Positions 27,057-40,524 of a stretch of DNA of 64,000 bases are shown here, one piece after another. The DNA is from Dasyornis broadbenti (Eukaryota; Chordata; Aves; Passeriformes; Dasyornithidae), in assembly GCA_013397935.1 (NCBI GenBank), contig VZRN01006818.1:1013012-1077011 (forward strand). The letters run 5' to 3'. The notes below the pieces were generated by a model that saw only the letters and a program-made list of their open reading frames with translations, had not been told where the DNA came from and searched no databases. Made by a program: the position numbers and the translations under genes. How positions within the stretch are numbered: the first letter of the stretch is position 1; every line of letters starts with the position of its first letter.

Positions 27057-30000
27057 TACCCTACAAACATAATGCAGGTTTCACTGTACAACTCTTAAAC
27101 TTTCTAAAAGATAAACATTGCAAGTTTGAACTTAGGAAATTAGAAGTTTTCTTTTTTTTTCCCCGATTTATTTTCAAGGATTTGTTCTTTCTCAGTCAAG
27201 ACACCTACAAATAAGCTCAGCAAAGAGAAACAAAAACTAGTTCACATAAATCTAGTTTTGATTCCAAACTTCAGTATTCATTCATGGAACAATGATTCTT
27301 AATACAAATTCAGAAGAAAAAGCACTTCCTTCAAAACGCTGTTTTAAAAAACACAACCAGCAATTTAAGGATCCTACCTTTACTGCACAGGCTTCTGCAA
27401 AGCATCAGGTACAAAAAACAACAAAAACAAACAAAACAAAACCCAAGACCCTCACCCAGGCTGCCAAGGCACTTGCACAGACATGAAGCCAAATGGAATT
27501 AACAGTGAGAGGGATGCAAGCAGGCAGAGGAAGGGGCACCAAGCTCCCCCCGTGGCCACTGAGCCAAGGGAGGTGCAAGCCTTTGCCTTCCTGGGTAGGA
27601 GCAGAGCTGTTCAGCTGCTTCGTGAGCCTGGCCAGCAAGGCAGGGACATGAGTTTAACACAGGGGTTTTGCCTTTGAAATTGACAATCCAATGCAACCCT
27701 CACCTGCTGAAGCAGACCCGACTCTCAGTTACAAGGCTTGGGCTAAAAGCAATTTAAGGAGTGCTCCTCCCAGCCAGAAATAAAAAAGTTTGTTGCCCAA
27801 TATTAAGTTTCCCAGTTTCTTGCCCTCTCCTCCCCAGACAGGCAGCAGAGATACTGAATCAAAAAGAATAAAGTCCACAACCAACAACAACCTGCCCCAT
27901 CTGGAAAATAGAGGGATCTCTGACAAACAGCAAGGTGACTTGTTTCGTCTCTTCGCAAGACTTCTGCACAAAATGGAGCACAGCTCAAGTTATAAGAGCT
28001 GGAGACATGTCCTCAGTCCCACCTCCAATGTAAAACTCCACCAAGGACCAGATTGTTAGTTATGACTGACAGGTATTTTACAGCATTACAGACATGCACT
28101 ACGCATCATCTGTTTCTGAGGAGGTCTCTAACACATACCTAAAGATAGAAAAAAATCATACTTGGCCTGAATGAATCAATGTTGGCAGGGGGAAAAAAAA
28201 AAGTGATCTGCTGCAGAACTTGGCTGGAGCTGGATCTTTTTTGATCCTTGCAGGGAGTTTGGAAAGCAGAAATTATCATAACAGGATATAAAGGACAGAG
28301 AAATAAATCAGGGAAATCCAGAAGGGCTCACAGTGGGGAGTAGAGGAGGAAAGAGCTCACCTCTTGTCTGTACCTTAACAAAATGGGATAGATTGACAGG
28401 ACAACACAAAAGGCACTTAGATATGGGACCAGCAGATTAAATAAAAGAAGAATTTAACTGCAAAGATTTTGGCAACAGAGCTATGCCTATAAAGGGACAA
28501 TCTCACAGACCTCTAATGCCAGTCCAAGGACACTTTGCCGCAGGATTTCTGGAGCAGCGGTATGCAGGATATCAGATGCAATCAAAGCTTAGTGTATTTC
28601 TTCCCTTATTGTAGTAGAATATCACCATGGAAAGTGTAAAGACAATGGCACATGGTCTCCTACTCTTTCCCCCATCCTTTCTCCCTGAAAGCAGGTAAAG
28701 CTGGCTGCCTTAAATCACAGTTTCAGTGTCATTATTGTTGCCTGCAAAAGAGCCTGAACATCAAAAACATCAAGATTGCCCATACCTCAGGGTCGCACTT
28801 TAAAAATAAGAAAGAGGGAGGTAAAAAACAAGACATTGGAAATAGTTATTCACCTTTAAGCCACAGCCACAGGACCTCAGACCTGTCTTCCTAAGAAGGT
28901 GCACAGCCTTTAGGATTTGACATGGTTCATAGTGTTGAAAACAAACTGGCATTATGACAAGTGAAAGCAACGGACAGACAGATCTCCCCACACCAGAGCA
29001 GGGGAGAGGCTGACATGATGTTGGGGGACCGGACCCATTCATCTTCTGCTTGTCTTGCAGAAGGTGCGTTTAGGTCTCCATTTAGGCCACACAAGATTTT
29101 CAGTTGTCAAGCTGAAAACCTCAAGCAGCTCTAGACTCCCTCAACAGATTCTCTTACCCTTAAGCCTCATTGTCTTGAATACAGATCCCAAACAGTAAGT
29201 GAAGCTCTAGATTTGCCCCCCAACTTCATGCAGAAAGTTGCCTGCTGGCTACAGTACACTAAAACCTCTTTTTATCTGAGTTTCTTTCCTAAATCAGTGT
29301 GATTACTAAGTTATGTACAGGGTCCATATTCTGGCATTCCCCAACTATGCATTGCCCACATCCCCCCCTTGCATAATCCACTGCACTTGCTAATGCTGAC
29401 TGTCTCAGCTTGGCGTTATTTTCCTCCTTCCCCCACTCAGACTCCAGTAATTAAACCATGCTGTGATCAAGAACCACAGACATCCCCTTGGCTGGCTTTA
29501 CCCCAACACTGCTTCTCCCGAAGAATACTGCGTGCAGTATTTATTTAGAAACTGTTAAACTCTTCACGCAAACACTTGCCTTACATACAGTATTGAGAAG
29601 AGGAATCACACCTGCCTGCAGCCATTTTATGAGCTTCACCTACTGAACAGCTCATGCAGCATCAACCACTTAGCACCCTGCCACTTATAAACACAAGTAC
29701 AGCTGGCAGCATCTGCTAGACAGTAAGCGTGCTGCTGGATGGGGGAGATAGTGGTGAAGGAGCCAAATGGCTTCAATGGACCTGCTGGCCACCTCCTATT
29801 TGCTGGACCCTCTGTAATTACCATGCAATAAAACTTCCACCCCACATCTGTTGGATTTGAGGAGCAGAGCAGCTTGACACAAGCTGGGATTTCTCTCACC
29901 AGTCCCACCCACTGTTTTGCACCCTGAGCACTTGAAACCGTGACCTACTCCACCTGACTTCTGATCAGGAAACAATTCTGGATAATATGTGTATTGTAGC

Positions 30001-31873
30001 TGGCCATCCCAAACATACCCTACCAAGTAAATGTGACTGGACAAATGGGAACCAGCTCGTAGAAATCACCCCTCTCTTTCTGTTTAACAAGAATGAAGAA
30101 AAAAAATCCTTAGATAGAGACAACAAAAGGCATAGTTAATATTAAGGTGCTGCTGTCCAATAGGACCTCTTGCATGTTAGAGCCTAAAGTTCAATCAGAA
30201 CAGAAATCCAAGAGGAAGTGGATAAAGATCCATATTAGATGTGATTCAGGAGCCTCTATCTTCCTTGCAAATGCTGCTCCATCACAGATATAGCACCTAC
30301 TGCAGCCCCAAGCCACAGCAAAGTAACTATGTCTGCTCTGCCTAAATCATCTCCCTGCACTCACTAACAGCACTCCCCCACTCCAAGTCTTATTTGGGAT
30401 TCAGCTCACAAAGCTGACTTAACCCATCCTTAAACCCACAAACCATATTTCTTTCTCAAGTGGCACACAGATCCCATTGCAGGAATGACCTGTGCTTTGC
30501 AGCACTGCTTCCTTTCAAGGTCAAAGGGAGCATGTTCCATTTGATCACATTCACAGGCTCAAAGCAGTTCACCCTGAGGGGCACAACGCTGTCAGATTAC
30601 TTTATGCCATGATGATAACTGTGCCAAGTCATTCCCACTTACACCTATCCCAAGTGATGCAGCTGCAAGAGAGACAAATGAACAAAGCCGGAGTGTTTGC
30701 AGGTAACAGCTGCTGACTGCCACCCGTGCCACGGTAGAAGGGGCCAAAGGAAGGCTACCTGGGAGGGCACAGTCACCCTCTGGTGTCAAAAGCTAGGACT
30801 GTGTTCAAGCAAGCCTTTCAGAAACATGTGAGACAGCCCTAGTCTTAAGCCTCTGAGGGACTAGCAGTACAGGACAGCTTACATGAATGAACTTCATACT
30901 TGTCTCATTAGGAATCATGTTTATGCAATTTAGACTATATTAAAAATACTTGAGCACATGATTTACCTTTTTTATTGTTTTTCTATTTTTCTCCTTTTAC
31001 CCCTGTTGGTTTTAAGAAACCAGAGACTTAAGAAATCTAAGAAGTCACATAGGAAAAGCCAAGTACCCAGCAGCAGGAAAAATAACTGTCATCAAAACAC
31101 AGAACCTAAAACTTGAGATTCATTCTCCACATTTCTATCAAATCTCTTGCCAAAATTTATCCTCACTGCTGCATTTTTTTCACTTGGATGAACCAGTACA
31201 TTTACACATGTACATTTTTCTCCAAGGTTATTCTGAAATTATTATTTGCAATGCACTTGGCAGATTAAAGGCATTACATAAATATTAGATGCTACAGCAT
31301 AAGCTCTTACACAAGGAAAGGGATTTCTGAAGCTCTTAAAACTATCATGAGGTTTCTGTAGGCTATTTTGTATGAACCCAGGTTTAAACGAGCTGGGCAA
31401 TATACATTAAAGATAACATTACATTATGCATAGAAGAATAATTCACACAGAGGAAGACTGTTTAGTTGTCTTTAGCTACATGTATGGGACTTTAGCTTTT
31501 AGTTCATTCATCAGGTCCTACTGAGTCTTATGTTCTGAACTAAAGAAAAAAAAAGAAAATTTCTTCTAGACAAAGAGAATTTCAAACAATTTTTAAAAAA
31601 GTTTAAAAAGGAAAGTAATTCATTATTTCTGTGTACATAACCTGAGAAGGCAACCAAACAGAACAAGATAAAAAAAGTTATTCCTTTCCCCAGGAGTATC
31701 ATCCTCCTGAAATTTGTACCAAACAGAACACACACAAGAAATGTGTTTACCAATGGGGTATGAGTCATGCTCCCAGGTGAGGGTTAGAAAGATTATCTCC
31801 CAGAACTGAGACTGTAACTTTCAACTCACAGGAGCAGGACTGTGGTGTTGTTGTCTTCTGTTAATAAGAAGCA
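27057..31873. other. noncoding stretch
   Basis: Nothing recognised as coding. It contains an A/C tract at 27411-27442 and otherwise unique sequence. Overlapping minus-strand frames at 29636-29908 and 29796-30044 have no recognised family. A CTCF-like core is noted near 30769-30788 as a weak motif match only. Confidence 0.55.
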
Positions 31874-31935
31874 ATGGGGATTAGAAAAAGCTATGAGTAG
31901 TTGCATGGGGATTAGAAAAAGCTATGAGTAGTTGC
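31874..31935. repeat. 31-bp perfect tandem duplication
   Basis: Two identical adjacent 31-bp copies (31874-31904 and 31905-31935), each beginning ATGGGGATTAGAAAAAGC and ending TAGTTGC. No divergence between copies implies a recent event. Confidence 0.95.
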
Positions 31936-34900
31936 AAGCCCTATGCTATCCTCCAACACCAAAATATTCAACTCAGGACATGCATTTTGTGTGCTTTGCT
32001 TTACCTCAGCTCACAGACGTGTTAAGCTTTCACCTGCTTCAGATTGTTATTAAAATGCTCAGCATTTGTATAAATAGTTCGGTCTAGACAGAACATGAAA
32101 GGTGGAAGAATACATCTGTGTTATCTTAACTTACCAGAATATTTATGATCACTGAGAAATGCTGGAAAATATTTTAATAAAAACCTCCAGTCAATTCTCA
32201 CATACATTCATCTCCTACAAGCTAAGTAACACAGCATGAGAAAACATGATGCAACATCATCAGCCTTACAAAAAATCTAGTACTTTGAGAAGGAGAAAAA
32301 AAATTAATAAACTGCCCCGCTCTTCATTTAGAACTGTAACAACTTGCAACCATAATAATGCTGTAGAAGGACACAGTCATCATACTTCATCTACAATTCT
32401 GCTTCCATTATGGGTCAGTAGCCCTCAACACCATAGAGAGAATGTAATTTCTACTGCAGGCCTGCAGAGCAGAGAAACCACAGTATCTCTGAAATGTAAC
32501 ATTATAGAAAAAGAGCACGGACTTTGTCTCATCAAACAAAAGGCACTGCTGGGATAAACTGACTTTATAAACCAAGAAACACATACACCAGTAAAGTCAA
32601 GCTTCTGGATATAACTCAGAACTGCAAAGGTATCTGAAGAGTCATTTAGAATTTTTTAAAAAATAAATTTAAAAGACAGGCAAACGTGTATTTTGCATGA
32701 GGACACAGACAATATACAATTGAATCTTTCCCCCCCGTGTGTATTTAATAGTACCTTTCGAAGTTTTCCAAAGAGAAGGCAGAAATGCAAGAGCAAAGAA
32801 GGACACGTGACACAGAAGAAACTAGCTATGGTCCCATCCCCAGGGATTTTTATACAGTTTAGAAAAGCAATTATAGTACTGGATTCTGGACTGTAGGAAT
32901 ATATGTTCAAAATGGATGGGAAATTACTAATCTTGTTTTTCTACCACAAAATGCTACTCAGTTGCAGTTTCTCTGCAACTCCACCAGCATGAGCAGCAGG
33001 CTAGTTGTCATTTGCAAATTTAGCATATATTTTATCATGCCATATGTAGTCAAGGGAGTTCAATCAGGAGAGGAAGGCTCTGCTCCATCCTGTTCATCCT
33101 CTACCTTCACAGAGGGAGTAAGATAAAGTAGAAGAGGAAAAGGTAAAAAATAATGTTCTGGGAAGAGTTCAGGTGCAGTGAATATCATCTGAGTCATTTC
33201 ACGTTACATACTCTATGCTACTGCCTCTACTTTGCCAGCGATTTTCAGAGTTGAACACTGGGGCTGCTTATCAGCAGCTCTGTATGGAAGAGGTCATAGC
33301 ACACTGAAAACAGCACAGGAAAGGACCAAAGAAGACATTTCCCTCCCAGTAACAGGGCAATCCAAGCAGAAGCTCAGAAATCAGCTCATGGCTCAGGCAG
33401 GGTAAGCTCTAGAAGAGAGAGCCCTGTGGCCTTGGGAGTGCAGCTGCTTGCAGAGGGAGGGAGGGCAACGAGTAAATAAAGTGTGAGGCAGGACGCCTCC
33501 CACCCTCCCTTATTCAAATAAATCATTTAACTTTTCAGAGAGCAGCAAATCTCCTTGCTCCCCTGGATTAAAGGGAGACTTAAAAGAACATTTGTTAACA
33601 GACTACCCTCTCCCAGGGTCATTCCTGATGCACGCCAGCTAACCACATGCAGAAAACTATGTTAAGGATGCCTTTGATTAAAACCAAAAAGTTTATTTCA
33701 AAATAAAATTATACCTTTAAAGACAATTAAAAAGCTTATTGGATGTGGGATACAATTTTAATTTTGCTTCTATGGAGGTTGAAGACCATTAGATAAGAGT
33801 CTGTGGTATAAGAATATCTCTTTGAAACATCTACTGGCCTTTTGCCGTCCTGTAGTATGAGGTGAAATGAAATTCAAGGTCTCAGGTCTCCCATGCAAGG
33901 AAAAGACAACAGGACAGTCACTTCAGAAGACAATTTTTAGGCTGCTTACTGACTAAGGAAAGCTGAGTCTCTATGGGATTCCCACTAAAATTTCAGGAAG
34001 CAATGATATTTTATCCCAGCACCAAGTATGTTTTTGAAGATTTCATTTGCCTGCCTACATGTTTTTTCATAATGATCACACCATTAAAATGGGAAAGTTA
34101 ATAACAAAAAATAAAGGCTAATTTACATTTCACTATATAATATTACAGAGCTAAGCAGGTAATTTTAAAAATAAGTTAAAATATATTACATGGAAGAGCA
34201 ATATTACCACAATATCCATTGGAAAAATGTTCAGTACAAGAGGAGCAAGAAAGTGGAGTGGAGGAGAAGTGCTTGTTACAGAAGAGTAAGTCATATGAAC
34301 AGGCACATACCACACAGAGGCTAGGGAAAAGAAATACTCAACAGGGTGAGCTACTTTGTCAATATGTTGTTTAGTAAGAAATACTGATTCTCAGGAATCA
34401 AAGAAACAAGAGGAATCCCCTGAAAAATTGCATATTTTATAGATACAAACTGCTTCAGTCCTGCATGGGAACCAGGTCTAACCCCAAAATGCCTCATTCA
34501 GCTAGGATGAAACACCAACATGGTGACATCGAGGAACTGCAGTTATCATCTGTAAACTGACATGTTTTACAATGTTTTACATGTTTTAAAGAACGTGAAC
34601 ACTGCAAATGCTTTCCTGAAACAGCCTCCAGGTCACTTATTCTCAGAGCCAAAATTTCTTCCTGAAGATAGTGAGACAGATGTTGGTTCTGGGTGTGGAA
34701 CATAAATCCACTGACTCAAACCCTGCTGTGCAATGGCTCACAACATCAGGGCAGACACAGTACAGGTGGCACACACTCTCCTTACACCTTCTGAGCCAAA
34801 TCCCCACCTTCTAAGTCTACAACAAACCTCTCATTACCTTCAGGAAGTAAAAATCCCTGTGGCCATAGGCATCCCCACCAATAAAACACTGAAGTCACTT

Positions 34901-37059
34901 CTGCTGCTTTGCTAAAACATGAAAACACAGAAAAGGCAATAGCTCAGGGAAGCTGGACCTCAGCATGCTGCAGGTATGGCACGTCTTCTCTGGTATCTTC
35001 ATACCAAAGCAAACTAGTAAAATGTGAGTTAAATAGCTGACCTTTGTGTTACATCACAAGCTGCTTGTGAGGACACCAAACTTCCTCCTACCATTCTTGC
35101 AAGTGCTCACTTGTACTGTAACAAAAGGCAAACATTGTTCTGATAGTTTCCTTAATACAGACACTAACAAAATGCTAAATAATAGCATGGAAGCACTTTC
35201 TCCCCTGCTTTCCCCAAGCCAACAAACTTCAGAATATGTGAAAGAGTAATTTCATCTTCCTCATAGTTTTTCCATTTCTTTTCTCTATGTAACTCAAACC
35301 TGTTTCAAAAGAAAAACATAGTTTCAACCCATATCTCCCAGCAAGTCTTGCAATTATTTTCAGAAAGCCTGGCAATAACTCAGTAGGAGTAAACACACAC
35401 ACAAAAAAACCCAAAAAAACAAACAAACAAAAAGGTAATATTTGGCAAAAGCTGAGTTTGTATTTTCTTCTCTTTTTTTTTATTCTTTAATGTTTTGCCT
35501 TTGGAAGACAATGCAATTTTGGTGGCACTGCTTCCTCTCAGCTTCTCCGCAGCGAGTATTTTGATATCTTCTGGTTACAATGGACCCCAATTTTGGAACA
35601 TCTTATACATATTTCTGGGAAGAGGGCAGTAACACATTCACTAGTTCTCTCTAGTAAGTACCACCTTTCCCTTAGATCTGCTCCACCATCACTAGAGCCA
35701 GTAACTGCAAGGGAAGAGGATAAGACAAAAGGAAAGAAAAATAAAAAACAGAAAACCACCAGAGATAAAGCAAAAGGGCAACCTCTTTTCACATAGATAA
35801 TAATGGGATCTGAGAAAGCTAGTGACTTTTTTATGCCTCCCAATTAACCAAGCTACTCAAAGCTCAAGAAGGAAGAGCAACAAGTATATGAAAACAATCC
35901 TGGTACATTGTTCTGCTTTCGTGACCACCAGAGCCATTTACTTTATCTCCAAACATTCCTTCACATCAGGTTTCATCAACAGGGTCGACCTGAACCTTCA
36001 TTTTCCAGCACCCACATTTTTCTGCCCCAACAGTCTCAGGTGAAGCTCGTGGGATGCACATACCTGGGAGCCAGAAAACCTCCCTTCCACTTTGTCACCA
36101 ACTTGCAATTACAGTTACTTGCTGAAATCCACAGCACTTCACCTAAGCTAAAACTAGCAGCATGTACTTATTTTGGTAAAGAATTGCTTTTGAAGGGACT
36201 ATTATAGTGGCAGAACAATTAGAGCTTACTTTTAAATATTTAAACTTACAATTCGTGGGGAATTTGCTCAGTAACCTATTCAATTTTTTAATAATCTGAG
36301 GAGAACAATCCAATTTAAAATTCTTTAAATCTCTCATCCCATTTCAGCATCCCCAATGATGTAACAACCTTTTAAATAAAGCTAGTGACAGCTCAAAAGC
36401 AATGTGAAGCCTTCACTGTAGTTTCTGCAGTAGTTTTTTTGGGAATTCATGTATGTCTGAAAAGACTATAGCAAAACAACTTCCAGTCTGGAAGGGCTAG
36501 CTTATTAACTTCCGTAATCTCTGAGTTGGTAGGAACACGGATGGCCAGACATGCTCAAGACTTAGAGGCAGTAACAGAAAGAAACCAAATACTGAATCCT
36601 GCACCCAGAATCCTCAAGGAAAATAATGTGCCTACCAATACAGGAATCAAGAGCAAGGACATGCCTTGCCTCTGCAGCTACTCCCACTGCCAGCTTGATG
36701 CATCCAAAGGAGCACTGCCTTTTGCCTGGCTGGCAAGGCTACAACCAGGTCCTGATTAGACACCCTCTAATGTAAATACCATTATGTGAGTGAGTCAGGG
36801 CAACAAACCACTTGGAAAGCCCAGTCTGGGGGTTTTTTTGGATTTTTTCTTTCACTTTGGAGCTTGTGGTCCTCAAATGTCTCCCCATACTGGAAAGCAC
36901 ATGGAAGATATGTGACCAGTCACCGCCACCGAGTACAACGGCTGCCAGGTCCACAGGAAGGTGTCCCAAATCCCACACATTTCACCATTCCTGGGCAGCG
37001 GGAAGTATTTACACACGCACAAACCCAACCAGGTTTCCTACCAAACGCCCTTTTTGTTC
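31936..37059. other. noncoding stretch leading to the CpG island
   Basis: No exon or interspersed repeat recognised. It includes a CA/AAAC tract at 35391-35433 and a short repeated ACATGTTTTA-type decamer near 34560-34588. Frames that run into the GC-rich island from about 36,786 are long only because stop codons are rare in GC-rich sequence and because unknown bases in the gap cannot encode visible stops. Confidence 0.55.
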
Positions 37060-38500
37060 CAGGGTCAAGGACCGAGACTGCTGTCACCAGCGAGTACCCC
37101 ATCCTTGGCCCCTGCGCCCCCGGAACCGTCACTACGGGTTTGGGAGCCCGGTGCTGCCCCTCGCCATCCTTCACCGATCCGGGCACCGGCCACTCCCGCG
37201 GGGACTTTCAAGGGCAGATGGCCGTTTGCATCCTCGGGCTCCCAGGAAAGAGCCACCCAGGTACAGAGCTACGGCCGGGGCCGGACACACGGGGCCGGGG
37301 ATGCCGCTCCCCCCGCCCGCATCTTCCCCCGCCTGATCCTGCAGCCCGCGGCGCCGCGCAGGCCCGGGGCTGCGCTCCCCCCGCCTCCGGCAGCCGCCGG
37401 GGGCTCCCTGGCATCGCCGCCTTTCGCCGCCGGTGCGCCCGGGAGCGCGAGCAGCGGGCTCNNNNNNNNNNNNNNNNNNNNNNNNNNNNNNNNNNNNNNN
37501 NNNNNNNNNNNNNNNNNNNNNNNNNNNNNNNNNNNNNNNNNNNNNNNNNNNNNNNNNNNNNNNNNNNNNNNNNNNNNNNNNNNNNNNNNNNNNNNNNNNN
37601 NNNNNNNNNNNNNNNNNNNNNNNNNNNNNNNNNNNNNNNNNNNNNNNNNNNNNNNNNNNNNNNNNNNNNNNNNNNNNNNNNNNNNNNNNNNNNNNNNNNN
37701 NNNNNNNNNNNNNNNNNNNNNNNNNNNNNNNNNNNNNNNNNNNNNNNNNNNNNNNNNNNNNNNNNNNNNNNNNNNNNNNNNNNNNNNNNNNNNNNNNNNN
37801 NNNNNNNNNNNNNNNNNNNNNNNNNNNNNNNNNNNNNNNNNNNNNNNNNNNNNNNNNNNNNNNNNNNNNNNNNNNNNNNNNNNNNNNNNNNNNNNNNNNN
37901 NNNNNNNNNNNNNNNNNNNNNNNNNNNNNNNNNNNNNNNNNNNNNNNNNNNNNNNNNNNNNNNNNNNNNNNNNNNNNNNNNNNNNNNNNNNNNNNNNNNN
38001 NNNNNNNNNNNNNNNNNNNNNNNNNNNNNNNNNNNNNNNNNNNNNNNNNNNNNNNNNNNNNNNNNNNNNNNNNNNNNNNNNNNNNNNNNNCGGGACCCGC
38101 AGTTCTGCCCACGGCCGCCTCTGGCGAGAGCTGCTCGGGGGACGTTTCACGCGGTATCGCTCGGGGTTCCATTACGGAGGGCTGGATATCGCCGCCCGCA
38201 GTGCGTTGTCGCTGCTGCCCCTGGGCTGGGCCAGCGCCGTCCCAGCCCCGGCAGAGCCCGCTGATCCTGCCGGACAAGATCCGCGTTCGGAGGGTTCGCT
38301 TGCCTTCTCCTGCTTAAACATGCCAAGGATATTTTCCCCACAACACCATTTGTTAGAAAAAAGAACCCGGGACAGAGGCCGAAAGCGAGCCCTGCTGCCG
38401 CGGGTTCCCCCTGCCTGCCGGGGGAGGCCGGGGACATGCCCGTCCGCCGGTCAGCGCTGACGGAGCGGCAGCCCCTGGGCGCCTCCGCGCACCGCCAGAT
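37060..38500. promoter_or_regulatory. CpG island, probable promoter/first-exon region
   Basis: Both flanks of the assembly gap are GC-rich and dense in CpG, in sharp contrast to the CpG-poor surroundings. Visible motifs include GC-box cores (CCGCCC near 37314), an ETS core CCGGAA at 37120-37125 and a palindrome GTCAGCGCTGAC at 38450-38461. No TATA box is obvious, as usual for CpG-island promoters. A donor-like CAG/GTACAG occurs at about 37258-37266 on the + strand, but no exon can be defined. In vertebrates such islands usually mark the 5' end of a gene. Direction is not given by the island itself; skew and repeat orientation on its two sides suggest divergent transcription. The edges are approximate. 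Confidence 0.8.
37462..38090. other. assembly gap (629 N)
   Basis: All bases are unknown. The gap lies in the centre of the CpG island, where short-read assemblies commonly fail. It probably hides the transcription start site(s) and any GC-rich first exon. Long frames spanning it on both strands have no meaning. Confidence 0.99.
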
Positions 38501-38629
38501 GTTTAGGATGCTGTCATGGAGCAAAAGTGAAAGGACGGGGCCAAATATCTTCAAATTTGAGGACACAGATATTTTAACCTCTTCTTCTCTTGTTGTGTAA
38601 TTTTGACCATGTCATACTCTTTTACAATT

Positions 38630-38651
38630 AAAAAAAAAAAAAAAAAAAAAA
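38630..38651. repeat. A22 homopolymer
   Basis: A run of 22 A residues follows TTTACAATT and precedes GGGAGG. There is no upstream retrogene or SINE body and no visible target-site duplication, so it is called simple sequence. Confidence 0.9.
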
Positions 38652-40524
38652 GGGAGGTGGTGGTCACCCAAATGCGTGGAAAGGTTGCAGATTTGGGTGT
38701 GTCAAGCTTTAAGAAAATGTAGGAATGTAGCAGGAGCATGTAGGAAGACCGTCCTCTGCAGCAAGGCTCTCTCTGTTCCCTGTGATTCTGCAGCACTCCT
38801 GAGAGCTGTAAGTCTCACTGGAAGGCAATGACCTGCGAAATGGAGCAGGCAGGTATGGCAAGCCATGAGAGTAGTGCAGTACTGGAACTTAGCAGGAGAA
38901 TGCTAGTTAGTCATCATACATGGCATACAAATAGTGGGGATGATTGGCCATCATCTTGGTGGCTTGTGCTAGAAACGAGCTGGCATAAAGCTGAACGCAG
39001 GTACAGAGGTTTGAGGAATGAGTCCTGTGAGCTTGTTCAGTTTCTGATTATTAAACAGCATCCTGAGAACTGAGCTCAAACAATGCCTGTGTTTGCTCCA
39101 GATTCCTTATGTAAAGAAATAAGAAATGTAAAGCTCACCAGTTTTTATGATAAAGCTGTCTATTAATAAAGGCCAGAGAGCCAAAAGTATAATAGACAAC
39201 AAGTATGCTAAGAGCATGTTAAGTGTCTTCTAAAGTAGAATTGGAAATACATGTACTCCAAATTAAACATTACAGATACGCTTCCTTTAGGACAAGGTGT
39301 TTATTTTTCCTGTCTCTTATTCAGTCGTTTCCAGGGGTTGATATTATGAGTATTTTGAGGAACTGTAAACCTCTCTTAGTTCATTCCCTGTTTCTTCCAC
39401 CTGAGATGATCTTTTTATACTATCTTTTGTCTGCTGGATGGCCTGTGGTTTTTCATCCGACAGGTACTCCAGCACTCATTTCCCTCACTAATGCTTATAG
39501 GACTTGCCACCCAGAGAAGACAGGAGTGAGAAGAGGAACATGAGCAGAAGTTGACATGACCCTCTCACCCTGGCAGGTTATCAGCTGTACTTGTGGAGAA
39601 GCTCTGACAGCATACTAGACTTTGCAGTTAATTGGATCCAAGGACTTTGAAAAATACCATTGACTAAAACTCACACAGAGAGAATGCAGTTTTTGTTCTC
39701 CAGCCCTACACTGCAGTCACTATTGTGCACAAAACATGAGGGAGAAATGTGAAGGAATATGTGCGGGCTTGTTAGAGTTTGAATTACTATCTCTGCTAGA
39801 TGACAAGGGAAAGCTCAGATCAGACATATGGGGAGACAGCAGCTCATCAGTCAAAACAGATTTGTGCAATGTTTGAAATTCTGTGGATGCTTACCTCTGG
39901 TACAAGAATGCTGCAAGGATACAACAGTACAATGGGTGTGATATGGCATCTTCATACTGACAAGTATAGAGATGCTTTGATTTCAGTTCTCTGGGAAAGA
40001 GGATCATGTTCACTTTTGAGTCAGAAGTGAAGCCTCACTTCTCAAAGGAAGTAATAGTTAGGCCCTGCTGGGCTCAGCAAGTTCCCCATATCTCCTAGCC
40101 TGTGGTCTACCTGGTCCAAGCCAGACATTTGTTTTGGCGGTGGGTGGACCTTTAAAAGTTTGGATATTGAGTTCAAATAAAATTTTGAGGCTGAATTCCT
40201 TATGCCAGTGTTTGAAAATTGACTCTCTGTCCTTCTGCAATCCCATGACTAATGCAAAGGAGAGATGACAGGCTGGAATTTTTTAAATGTTAACTTATTT
40301 GTGCCATTGGGGTAAATCTACTTTTCTCTGAATGGCTAGCCATGCCAGGGAGTGAAGCTGCATGTGGGCCAGAGACACATTCATATGAACTCTTTGAAGC
40401 ATCTGAATTATGCCACCTTGCCATGCATCATATTCAGCATTCAACAAATTCAAGAATTTTAAGTATAATGAAAACAGATTTATTCAAAAAACACTCCAAA
40501 CTTCCATGCATAAAATAATTCTGA
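38652..40524. other. noncoding stretch right of the island
   Basis: Unique sequence without recognised exons or interspersed repeats. Frames of up to about 106 codons (39223-39543 +) show no family resemblance. Confidence 0.55.

Noticed and set aside
29636..30044. Overlapping minus-strand frames suspected of being a retroviral fragment
   Set aside because: No recognisable retroviral protein motif, no LTR or primer-binding-site context; left unassigned.
36786..38460. Very long open frames (290-499 codons) on both strands across the GC-rich region
   Set aside because: More than 200 codons of each are unknown bases from the assembly gap, and the rest is stop-poor GC-rich sequence open in several frames at once. 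No protein family is recognisable.
38630..38651. A22 run as the tail of a processed pseudogene or SINE
   Set aside because: No coding-like or SINE body upstream and no flanking duplication; bird genomes have few poly(A)-tailed retrocopies.
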